Assembly: GCF_003992255.1 (NCBI RefSeq)
Contig: NZ_RQVA01000011.1
Coordinates: 1 to 64,000 of the forward strand
From: F0422 sp003992255
Lineage (GTDB): Bacteria; Bacillota; Negativicutes; Veillonellales; Veillonellaceae
Length of the DNA: 64,000 nucleotides
Direction of reading: 5' to 3'
Part shown: positions 51,950 through 58,980 of the stretch, piece by piece
Numbering within the stretch: the first letter of the stretch is position 1
Layout: each line of letters opens with the position of its first letter
Made by a program: the position numbers and the translations under genes
Notes under the pieces: model-generated
The model's input: only the letters and a program-made list of their open reading frames with translations
The model's database searches: none
Told to the model about the DNA's origin: nothing

Positions 51950-53122
51950 TTATGAATTAGTTTTTAACTGAATTTTCTTGCCAAATTTTTTAGTGAAGGC
52001 CGTAAGGGTAGCTGGTTTTACGGTATCTACTGTTACGATAAGACCATCTACATTTGGGGTTGGTGTCACGCCTAGGATGGTACCACTTGGCTCTAATTGA
52101 CGATATAAAAAGGCAGCATCAGTTTGTAATGTATCAAAGTCACCTAAGCTATAGGAGCCAGTGGTGATAATATGATTGTCCAAGAAGTGTTTATCTTGGA
52201 TGTAAGCTGTTTCTGCAGTAATGGCTTTTACATCGTTAGGGGATGTAAAGGAAATGACTAGATTTCCATCACGCCAGAACATAGCTCCGCGATTGTGGAA
52301 GTCATAGGATTCGCCAAATGTTTTTTTGATAAGGTTACGAGCGGTTTCTTCCATTTGTTGTTGGGAGATGGTGGCTTGTAATGTCTCAGCTGCTTTTGAA
52401 TAGAGCATACGATATGTAATTTCCGCAGCTTCACTGCGAGTAACATATTTCTCTGGATTAAACAGCCCGGTGTTACTGTAGTTGATAAATCCAAATAAGG
52501 CTAATTCACGGACCGAAGATTGGGCCCAAGGAGCGATAAACTTTTGGTCGCTAAAATGAATGTTGTCGAGGGCTGTAGGATCTTCGGTTCTATATCCTTG
52601 GTAGTGTAGATATTTGTCGGCTACTACAGCAAATTCTTGGCGGGACATATATTGCTCAGGGCGATATGTTTTGTCCCCGTAGCCACTGATGATATTAGCT
52701 CTAGCTACACTTTCAATAGCGAGAGAAGACCAGCGATCGGATGTGATATCAGTGAAAGAACTAGCCAACATAATAGATGGTGGCTCACCGATCATTTTAC
52801 TAAATAAAGAAGCAGCTTCTTCGCGAGAAAGTGGATCATTCGGTTTGAATGTTCCATTTTTGTATCCACTCATAAATCCTTCTTTAGTCATCTTTGTAAT
52901 GGAATTATAGGCCCAAAATTGAGGGGTTACATCTGTAAAACGATACTTTTGAATGCGTTCAAAGGTTTGTAGGCTATTTGGTTGCGAATAGGTAAATGTT
53001 GTTGGCCCATTCACAGATACTTGCGTAGAAGGAGTTGTCGTGAATACAGGAGACGCTTCCTTAGCCTGCAATAGGAATGTTGGAATTAATGTGAGTACTA
53101 AAGCTGTATATATACGTTTCAT
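51950..53122 (-). CDS. Three-SLH-domain envelope protein
   Basis: 390 residues. Signal peptide about 1-21 (MKRIYTALVLTLIPTFLLQA); three SLH domains at about 60-112, 120-172 and 188-242 (FTDVTPQFWAYNSI, FTDITSDRWSSLAI, FSDQKFIAPWAQSSV); an uncharacterised C-terminal domain of about 140 residues with alternating strands. In Negativicutes SLH domains bind polyamine-modified peptidoglycan and tether the outer membrane, but this protein lacks the porin barrel of OmpM, so it is probably periplasmic. ATG 53122 has AGGAGG upstream; a TTG one codon earlier is less likely. Confidence 0.9.
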   Translation of the reverse strand: MKRIYTALVLTLIPTFLLQAKEASPVFTTTPSTQVSVNGPTTFTYSQPNSLQTFERIQKYRFTDVTPQFWAYNSITKMTKEGFMSGYKNGTFKPNDPLSREEAASLFSKMIGEPPSIMLASSFTDITSDRWSSLAIESVARANIISGYGDKTYRPEQYMSRQEFAVVADKYLHYQGYRTEDPTALDNIHFSDQKFIAPWAQSSVRELALFGFINYSNTGLFNPEKYVTRSEAAEITYRMLYSKAAETLQATISQQQMEETARNLIKKTFGESYDFHNRGAMFWRDGNLVISFTSPNDVKAITAETAYIQDKHFLDNHIITTGSYSLGDFDTLQTDAAFLYRQLEPSGTILGVTPTPNVDGLIVTVDTVKPATLTAFTKKFGKKIQLKTNS

Positions 53123-53502
53123 CAAATACCTCCTGACTATTGGAATCTACTTATGAATTTCTTATGTTTATCATACCATATTTAAAAGAATGCTACTATG
53201 CAAAAAGAGTGACAAATGTCAATGTATAGGGGTTCATAGGAGATGAATTATATAGGAATAGTTATCTCTATCATGAGTTTTGGTTATAAACCTGTTTACA
53301 AGTAGGAATTAAAAAAATAAAAGACAGGTGTATTTTTAAAGTAGAAATTGAATGTATTAAAATACATAAAAATAATATAAGCCTTGTTCTTATAAGGCTT
53401 GATAGAATGCGGATAGAGTGTGATTTTTGCTACAAAAATAGCTGATTGATAATGACTAGCAAAAAGGTATAAAAATGGCTTCTTGCTAATATTGCAAGTC
53501 TT
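53123..53502. other. Gene-free region before lutA
   Basis: Contains a hairpin AAGCCTT/AAGGCTT (53379-53400) without T-run and an inverted repeat CTTGC/GCAAG (53482-53498) immediately upstream of the lut -35 box, a possible operator. No coding frame recognised. Confidence 0.5.
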
Positions 53503-53531
53503 TTGTAATTACATAAAAATTACTATATAAT
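53503..53531 (+). promoter_or_regulatory. Promoter of lutABC
   Basis: TTGTAA (53503-53508), 17-base spacer, TATAAT (53526-53531). Start near 53538, leader about 110 bases. Confidence 0.75.
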
Positions 53532-53648
53532 AATATCATCGGAGACTATATAGGATGGAAGATTCTATTATAGGACATAGATGTTACGATTGCTGCATTT
53601 TGCCAATCAAGTGATAGTAGTTTACTTTAAAGTTGAGGATGTGAAGAA

Positions 53649-54386
53649 ATGAAAATTCATTTATTTCAACAATGTTTGATTGATATGTTCTACCCTCATG
53701 TAGGCATGGCAGGTGTAAAGGTACTTGAAAACCTTGGCTGCGAATTAACAGTTCCTAAAAAACAAGTATGCTGTGGTCAGATGTTTGTTAACTCTGGTTA
53801 CAATGATGCTGCCAAAGGGGCTATTAAGAACACAATTGAACAATTCGAGAATGCTGACTATGTGGTGAGCATGTCTGGTTCTTGTGCATTTGCGATTCGT
53901 GATGAATATCATCATATTTTAAAAGATGAACCAGAATGGTTAGCACGAGCTGAAAAATTGAGCTCTAAAATTTATGAGTTCACGCAATTCATCGTTGACG
54001 TATTAGGTGTCACTGATGTGGGAGCGCGCTTTAATGATAAAGTGACATACCATAAATCTTGTCACGTAACACGCTTGATGGAAATCAAAGAACAACCTAT
54101 GAAATTATTGGAAAATATTCAAGGGTTAGAATACTTACCATTGCATCGTGCAGAGCGTTGCTGTGGCTTTGGTGGTACTTTCACAGTGAAAAATCCTGAA
54201 ATTTCAGCTGCTATGACAAAAGAAAAAGCATTGAATATTGCTGATTCTGGCGCTAACATTGTAGCAGGCTCTGATATGGCTTGCTTGATGAATATTGAAG
54301 GTATGCTAGATCGACTTTACAAAGAAGGCGAAATTGATCGTCATATCCGTGTAATGCATATTGCGGAATTATTGAATAGTCGATAG
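53649..54386 (+). CDS. lutA: Lactate utilization protein LutA
   Basis: 245 residues with two CCG domains: KKQVCCGQMFVNSG plus SMSGSC in the first half and YHKSCHVTR plus ERCCGFGGTF in the second. LutA belongs to the iron-sulfur LutABC complex that oxidises L-lactate to pyruvate, the central carbon source of Veillonella. First gene of the operon, 11 bases before lutB. Confidence 0.93.
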   Translation: MKIHLFQQCLIDMFYPHVGMAGVKVLENLGCELTVPKKQVCCGQMFVNSGYNDAAKGAIKNTIEQFENADYVVSMSGSCAFAIRDEYHHILKDEPEWLARAEKLSSKIYEFTQFIVDVLGVTDVGARFNDKVTYHKSCHVTRLMEIKEQPMKLLENIQGLEYLPLHRAERCCGFGGTFTVKNPEISAAMTKEKALNIADSGANIVAGSDMACLMNIEGMLDRLYKEGEIDRHIRVMHIAELLNSR

Positions 54387-54397
54387 GAGGAGTCACC

Positions 54398-55843
54398 ATG
54401 AGTAATATTGTGTACGATAAACGTCCGTTTAAGACACGCGTTAATGATGTGCTTGCTAATGACTTCAAAGTAAAAGCCATTCAAACAGCACAGGATGTAT
54501 TCTATGAAAAACGTAAAGCTGTAGTCGATCAAGTAGCAGAATGGGAAGACTTCCGCAATGAATCTGCTGATTTGCGCGACCATGTATTGGCGAACTTAGA
54601 TTACTATTTAAATCAATTTGCTGAAAATGCTGAAAAAGCTGGTGCACATGTGCACTTTGCAGCTGATGATAAAGAAGCAACAGCAATTTGCATGGAAGTA
54701 CTTCGTGCAAAAGAAGCAAAAATGGTTGTTAAATCTAAAACAATGGTATCTGAAGAAATCGGATTGAACCATGAATTAATTAAAGCGGGTATCGAAGTTA
54801 ACGAAACTGACTTGGCGGAATTTATTCTTCAAACAGCAGACTTTGACCCTCCATCTCATATCGTAGTGCCAGCATTGCATTTCGAACGTAATCGTATTCG
54901 TGATACATTTGCGAAAAAATTAGGCTACCAAGGTACTGAAAATCCAGAAGAAATGACACGTTTCGTACGTAAATATATCCGTGATCGTTTCTTGCGCGCT
55001 GATGTAGGATTCACTGGATGTAACTTTGGTGTTGCTGAAACAGGTACTATTACTATCGTATCCAACGAAGGTAATGGTCGTATGGCGAGCTCCATGCCTA
55101 AAACACAAATCGCGTTGATGGGTATGGAACGTTTGGTGCCAGACTTTGCCTCTTTGGATGTTATGATGGAAATGTTGATTCGTTCCTCTGTAGGCGCTAA
55201 AATTTCTAACTACTTCTCCATGATTACAGGTCCTGCTCGTGAAGGTGAAGCTGACGGTCCAGAGGAATTACATATCATCATCATTGATAACCGCCGTTCT
55301 GGTATTTTAGGTGGCGATTTCGAAGAAATGTTACGTTGTATCCGTTGCGGTGCATGTATGAATATTTGCCCTGTATATCGTCATATTACAGGTCATGGTT
55401 ATGGCTCTATCTATCCAGGACCAATGGGTGCTGTATTAACTCCACTATTGGTTGGTTATGAAGAAGCTGGCGATCTTCCTTACGCATCCACATTGTGCGG
55501 CGAATGTTGGGAACACTGCCCAGTTAAGATTCCATTGCATGAACTATTATTGAAACATCGTCAAGTGATTGCAGATAAATTGAAAATGCGTCCAGCTATT
55601 GAACGTAGCATCTTCCACACAGTGGCAACAGTATTCTCAAACTCCTTCTTGTTCGATATGGGTACCAAAATGGGTGCCATCGGCATGAAGCTAATGAGTA
55701 AAAATGGTCATATGGCAGATTGGACAAAAGTATTACCAGTAGTTGGTGGCTGGGTGAAAGCTAAAGACATGGGCGTACTCAAAATGAGTAAATTCCGTGA
55801 TGAATATGCGAAACACGTAGCACAAAAGGGAAAGGAGAAATAA
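54398..55843 (+). CDS. lutB: Lactate utilization iron-sulfur protein LutB
   Basis: 481 residues. N-terminal LUD-type domain (GFTGCNFGVAETGTI), then two 4Fe-4S motifs, CIRCGACMNICPVYRH and the CGECWEHCPVKI half-site. Electron-transfer subunit of the lactate oxidation complex. Preceded by TAGGAGGAG, and one base before lutC. Confidence 0.95.
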   Translation: MSNIVYDKRPFKTRVNDVLANDFKVKAIQTAQDVFYEKRKAVVDQVAEWEDFRNESADLRDHVLANLDYYLNQFAENAEKAGAHVHFAADDKEATAICMEVLRAKEAKMVVKSKTMVSEEIGLNHELIKAGIEVNETDLAEFILQTADFDPPSHIVVPALHFERNRIRDTFAKKLGYQGTENPEEMTRFVRKYIRDRFLRADVGFTGCNFGVAETGTITIVSNEGNGRMASSMPKTQIALMGMERLVPDFASLDVMMEMLIRSSVGAKISNYFSMITGPAREGEADGPEELHIIIIDNRRSGILGGDFEEMLRCIRCGACMNICPVYRHITGHGYGSIYPGPMGAVLTPLLVGYEEAGDLPYASTLCGECWEHCPVKIPLHELLLKHRQVIADKLKMRPAIERSIFHTVATVFSNSFLFDMGTKMGAIGMKLMSKNGHMADWTKVLPVVGGWVKAKDMGVLKMSKFRDEYAKHVAQKGKEK

Positions 55844-55844
55844 A

Positions 55845-56555
55845 ATGGATCAAGCAAAAAAACAAGCCTTTTTAGGTCGCCTATCTCGTGCGTTAGGCCG
55901 TGACTCAATTCCTACATCTGTAACACCTTTTGATTTTTCAAAAGGACCTCAAGAAACGATGTATTCTGATCTTAGCCATGAACAAGTAGTAGAGATGTTC
56001 AAAACCGAAGCAGAACGCTTAGGTACTAAACTTATCGAAGTGGAGGCTTCTCAATTAAGCCAAGCTTTGGTGGACGAAATTGTAGCTCGTGGTGGCGGTA
56101 GTGTTGTGTACCCTAAATCTGCAGAAGTAGAAACATATGGTTTAGAAGCAGCATTCCAACAATTGAGTGAAGACCAAGCTACATTCTATCAATGGGATGC
56201 TACAAAAGGTCGCGAAGCGAATATCAATGTAGCGAAAGATTCTAACATTGGTATTACATTCCCAATCTTGGGTATTGCGGAAACAGCAACAGTAATCCAA
56301 CCAAGTACAGAAGAATCTGGTCGTTCCCTAGGGTTATTGCCATTGACTCATATTTCTGTGTTACGTACTGAAAATATTCATCCACGTATGACACAAACGA
56401 TGGCAGAATTAGCAAAGATCTATCGTAATGATCCAGCTAAGTTCCCTACGAATGTGGTTCACATTTCTGGCCCATCCAATACAGCTGATATCGAATTAGT
56501 TCGTGTCGTTGGTGTACATGGTCCTATCAATGTAACATTCATCTTGGTAAAATAA
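55845..56555 (+). CDS. lutC: Lactate utilization protein LutC
   Basis: 236 residues, LUD domain with GITFPILGIAETATV and HISGPSNTADIELVRVVGVH, typical of LutC. Third subunit of the complex; AAAGGAG lies at the end of lutB. Confidence 0.93.
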   Translation: MDQAKKQAFLGRLSRALGRDSIPTSVTPFDFSKGPQETMYSDLSHEQVVEMFKTEAERLGTKLIEVEASQLSQALVDEIVARGGGSVVYPKSAEVETYGLEAAFQQLSEDQATFYQWDATKGREANINVAKDSNIGITFPILGIAETATVIQPSTEESGRSLGLLPLTHISVLRTENIHPRMTQTMAELAKIYRNDPAKFPTNVVHISGPSNTADIELVRVVGVHGPINVTFILVK

Positions 56556-56568
56556 GCTAATTTTATTA

Positions 56569-56600
56569 AACGCGGTTTGCTTTTGCAAATCGCGTTTTTT
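56569..56600 (+). terminator. Terminator of lutABC
   Basis: AACGCGGTTTGC with GCAAATCGCGTT (one G-U pair), loop TTTT, T6. Confidence 0.9.
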
Positions 56601-56765
56601 GTCGCTTATTATAAGATAGATGAGTATTAGGAAACGAGAGAAAGCCTCGAGTATGCTATAAAGCACTATTGATTGACTCTTGAAATGGTGTATACTAATA
56701 GTTAAGGAGGGTCACGTGAAGGTGTTATACGTTGACCATTATGATGATAGAAAGGAGTGCTTGTT

Positions 56766-57317
56766 ATGAAAGAATCTGTATACGAACAAATGAAATCTGC
56801 GTTGCAAGAATTAGCGGTTGCAGCTAAGTTAGGACAAGGTAAGTTGCTTGTGATTGGATGTTCTACTAGTGAAGTACGAGGTGGTCATATTGGCAAGGAT
56901 TCTTCTTTGGATGTGGCAGCGGAATTATTCAAGGCTCTTTCAGAAGTACAAAGAGACTATGGATTTGATGTGGCTATCCAATGTTGTGAGCATTTAAATC
57001 GGGCCTTATTGATGGAACGTGCTGCAGCGGAAGTCAGAGGATATGAAGAAGTGAATGTAGTGCCTGTACAACATGCAGGGGGCTCCATGGCGACTACGGC
57101 CTATGAGAAGTGGTCTGACCCTGTGGCGGTAGAATGTGTGCGAGCTGATGCAGGTATCGACATTGGAGATACGTTCATCGGTATGCATTTAAAACATGTA
57201 GTAGTTCCCGTACGATTAGCCGTGAAAGAAATTGGAGCGGCCCATGTGACAGCAGCTCGTGTACGACCTAAATTTGTAGGGGGCGACCGAGCTCATTATA
57301 ATGAGGCGTTAAAGTAA
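56766..57317 (+). CDS. UPF0340 (DUF436, YwlG-like) protein
   Basis: 183 residues, TIGR01440 family of unknown function, recognised from VIGCSTSEVRGGHIGKDSS, CCEHLNRALLME and VRPKFVGGDRAHYN. Cytosolic, no signal peptide. ATG 56766 is eight bases after AAAGGAG (56751-56757); a GTG at 56757 overlaps the Shine-Dalgarno. Not obviously linked to its neighbours. Confidence 0.9.
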   Translation: MKESVYEQMKSALQELAVAAKLGQGKLLVIGCSTSEVRGGHIGKDSSLDVAAELFKALSEVQRDYGFDVAIQCCEHLNRALLMERAAAEVRGYEEVNVVPVQHAGGSMATTAYEKWSDPVAVECVRADAGIDIGDTFIGMHLKHVVVPVRLAVKEIGAAHVTAARVRPKFVGGDRAHYNEALK

Positions 57318-57335
57318 GAAAGTTGTGAGGTATCT

Positions 57336-57797
57336 GTGGAATTTTATACCTATGCCTATGTGGTGCAAAGAGGAGAATTTACATCTCTATTACAATACAT
57401 TGTGACATCTATTTTGCTAGTGGCTTTACTAGTGGTAGGTGTGAAAGTGATGTACAATCGTTTCGATACGAAGTTTCGTGATTTAGGAATTATTATTGTA
57501 CTAGGGCTAGTTTTTTTACTAGGCCTACAAGTCAATGACTATACGCGAGATGTAGATAATGCTGAAGAATCCAACTATATGGTTCAGTTTCTGAATAATT
57601 TCAGTGAAACAGAGCATGTTAACAAAGAAAAAGTTCGTGTGAACTCCTTGCGTGTTCATGATCGTATGATTGTGAATATTGACGATAAGTTTTTTGAAGT
57701 TACTTTCACTATGAATAAGGATGGTTATGCACTGCGTCCGATTCATATGATGAATGCTAATCCAAAAGTGGTAGATGTGAAGAAGGACGAACGATAA
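57336..57797 (+). CDS. DUF3290 membrane protein
   Basis: 153 residues. Two membrane helices (about 19-41 and 50-66), then a soluble domain of about 85 residues on the outer side of the inner membrane or in the cytosol. Paired with DUF421 as in many Firmicutes. The start is GTG 57336 with a weak GTGAGG ribosome binding site. Function unknown. Confidence 0.85.
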   Translation: MEFYTYAYVVQRGEFTSLLQYIVTSILLVALLVVGVKVMYNRFDTKFRDLGIIIVLGLVFLLGLQVNDYTRDVDNAEESNYMVQFLNNFSETEHVNKEKVRVNSLRVHDRMIVNIDDKFFEVTFTMNKDGYALRPIHMMNANPKVVDVKKDER

Positions 57798-57798
57798 T

Positions 57799-58443
57799 AT
57801 GTTAACAGGTTATACATTAGTATTTATTAAGCTAACTCTTGGTATCTTGGCTCTCATTTTACAAATGAACTTGATGGGCAAGGGCAATTTGGCGCCTAAT
57901 TCTGCCTTGGATCAAGTGCAAAACTATGTACTTGGTGGTATTATTGGTGCCGTAATCTACAGTGAAAGCATCGGTATTTTGCAATTTTTCCTGGTGCTTA
58001 TCGCTTGGACGATTGTAGTGATGGGATTGCGTTTTCTTAGTGCTCATGTGCGATGGATTAAGACTCTCATCGATGGTCGACCTAGCATTGTGATTGATCG
58101 AGGAAAGATCCGAGTCGGGGAATGTTTGAAACGTGGCCTTCGGGGCAGTGATTTACAACTAAAACTTCGCAGCGCAGGGGTTACCCTTGTGAGTGATGTA
58201 CGGCGTGCTGTATTAGAACAGAATGGACAATTGACAGTCGTTATGAACGGTGATGATTTGATTCGTTATCCTGTCATTGTGGATGGTGTAGTAGACCTAG
58301 ATATTTTAGAACTAGTGGATAAAGATATGGCTTGGTTGGAAGAAGAAGTGGAAGACCAAGGGTATACAATTCGAGAAATTTACGTTGGTGAATACTCCAA
58401 AGGACATTTGATTTTGCATCCTTACAAAGGGCGCAGAGGGTAA
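57799..58443 (+). CDS. DUF421 (YetF-like) membrane protein
   Basis: 214 residues. Three membrane helices in the first 80 residues, then the DUF421 soluble domain (PSIVIDRGKIRVGECLKRGL and the repeated R/D-rich segment). Starts one base after the DUF3290 stop, so the two are an operon and probably a complex. Function unknown; the family includes the Bacillus spore-germination-associated YetF and YcaP-type proteins. Confidence 0.85.
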   Translation: MLTGYTLVFIKLTLGILALILQMNLMGKGNLAPNSALDQVQNYVLGGIIGAVIYSESIGILQFFLVLIAWTIVVMGLRFLSAHVRWIKTLIDGRPSIVIDRGKIRVGECLKRGLRGSDLQLKLRSAGVTLVSDVRRAVLEQNGQLTVVMNGDDLIRYPVIVDGVVDLDILELVDKDMAWLEEEVEDQGYTIREIYVGEYSKGHLILHPYKGRRG

Positions 58444-58448
58444 TACCA

Positions 58449-58477
58449 TTGTATTTTTGGATGGAATGGTGTATACT
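58449..58477 (+). promoter_or_regulatory. Promoter of the antisense RNA
   Basis: TTGTAT (58449-58454), 17-base spacer, TATACT (58472-58477). Predicted start near 58484, about 40 bases before the terminator, with no coding frame between. Confidence 0.75.
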
Positions 58478-58495
58478 TGGTGTAGAAAGATATAA

Positions 58496-58522
58496 GAAGT
58501 TAGAGCATTCTTTCATGAACTC
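58496..58522 (+). repeat. Direct repeats DRa/DRb, antisense-RNA copy
   Basis: DRa GAAGTTAGAGC (58496-58506), 7-base gap, DRb CATGAACTC (58514-58522). Confidence 0.8.
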
Positions 58523-58552
58523 AAAAAAGGACGGCTGCCACCGTCCTTTTTT
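58523..58552. terminator. Bidirectional terminator shared by toxin mRNA and antisense RNA
   Basis: AAAAAAGGACGG, loop CTGCCA, CCGTCCTTTTTT: a perfect 12-bp arm with T6 in both directions. The toxin stop codon lies four bases to its right. Confidence 0.9.
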
Positions 58553-58556
58553 CTTT

Positions 58557-58673
58557 CTATTTTCTATTCTTGTAATATTGCAGAATTGCATATGTCAAAA
58601 AATTAACAATCAATCCTTGCAGAATAGGGGTCAGAAAGTGACCAGATAATAATGAAGTTAGAGCCTCGTACAT
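58557..58673 (-). CDS. Fst-like small membrane toxin (type I TA)
   Basis: 38 residues, too short for routine gene callers. Start ATG at 58673 behind an excellent AAAGGAGGTGA; begins MYEALTSLLSGHF and contains one membrane helix FLTPILQGLIVNFLTYAIL followed by QYYKNRK. The pattern of a proline before a GL(I/V) core helix and a basic tail resembles Fst of E. faecalis par (API.VGLV...). Overexpressed members depolarise or distort the membrane. The start codon lies inside the repeats targeted by the antisense RNA. Alternative: a non-toxic small membrane peptide. Confidence 0.7.
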   Translation of the reverse strand: MYEALTSLLSGHFLTPILQGLIVNFLTYAILQYYKNRK

Positions 58674-58680
58674 AAACTCA
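58654..58680 (+). repeat. Direct repeats DRa/DRb, toxin-start copy
   Basis: DRa GAAGTTAGAGC (58654-58664), 6-base gap, DRb CATAAACTCA (58671-58680). In the toxin mRNA their complements cover the start codon and codons 4-7. Confidence 0.8.
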
Positions 58681-58708
58681 CCTCCTTTCTATCAAAGAGG
58701 ATGTCTAA

Positions 58709-58717
58709 AGTATAGCA
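58709..58717 (-). promoter_or_regulatory. Extended -10 promoter of the toxin gene
   Basis: On the minus strand TGCTATACT: TGn extension and TATACT (58709-58714). Start predicted near 58702, leader about 29 bases. Confidence 0.6.
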
Positions 58718-58746
58718 CATTTTATGAGAGAAAGGGGCATAAAGCC

Positions 58747-58775
58747 TTGAATAGGGATAGAAAAACATGTATAAT
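58747..58775 (+). promoter_or_regulatory. Promoter of the SRP RNA gene
   Basis: TTGAAT (58747-58752), 17-base spacer, TATAAT (58770-58775). Start near 58782. Confidence 0.85.
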
Positions 58776-58798
58776 GGTAAAGTAATAGCATTGGAATA

Positions 58799-58911
58799 TG
58801 ACAGTCCTATGGGGCTTGTGCAAGGAGAGCCTGTGAACCATGTCAGGCCTTGATTGGAGCAGCATTAAGCGGTAACTCTCTTGTGCCACGAGGAAACCTA
58901 TAGGGCTGTCA
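58799..58911 (+). ncRNA. ffs: Signal recognition particle RNA, small bacterial type
   Basis: The ends TGACAGTCCTAT and ATAGGGCTGTCA close a long hairpin of 113 bases. The conserved Ffh-binding domain reads CATGTCAGGCC...GGAGCAGCATTAAGCGG (58839-58872). There is no room for the Alu domain of the 271-base Bacillus RNA. The apical sequence CC-TTGATT-GG (58848-58857) replaces the usual GGAA/GNRA tetraloop by a UGAU (URRU-type) loop. It lies before dnaX, as scr does in Bacillus. Together with Ffh it targets membrane proteins to SecY. Confidence 0.95.
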
Positions 58912-58929
58912 GATTCGAGTGCTATGGTA

Positions 58930-58955
58930 AAGCAGCTAGCTTAGCTGCTTTTTTT
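58930..58955 (+). terminator. Terminator of the SRP RNA gene
   Basis: AAGCAGCTA, loop GCT, TAGCTGCTT, then a run of T. Some 25 bases before the dnaX ribosome binding site. Confidence 0.9.
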
Positions 58956-58980
58956 CATATCTTAAGGGAAAGGAGGTTCC

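Larger units (their letters stand above)
58484..58552 (+). ncRNA. Antisense RNA of a par/Fst-like type I toxin-antitoxin locus
   Basis: About 70 bases from promoter 58449-58477 to the terminator 58523-58552. It contains GAAGTTAGAGC (58496-58506) and CATGAACTC (58514-58522), direct repeats of GAAGTTAGAGC (58654-58664) and CATAAACTC (58671-58679), which are transcribed in the opposite sense around the start codon of the toxin gene. The RNA can therefore pair with the toxin mRNA at its translation start and at the common terminator, as RNA II of plasmid pAD1 par does. Confidence 0.7.

Noticed and set aside
53379..53400. AAGCCTT/AAGGCTT hairpin before lutA as a terminator
   Set aside because: No T-run follows and no gene on the plus strand needs ending here.
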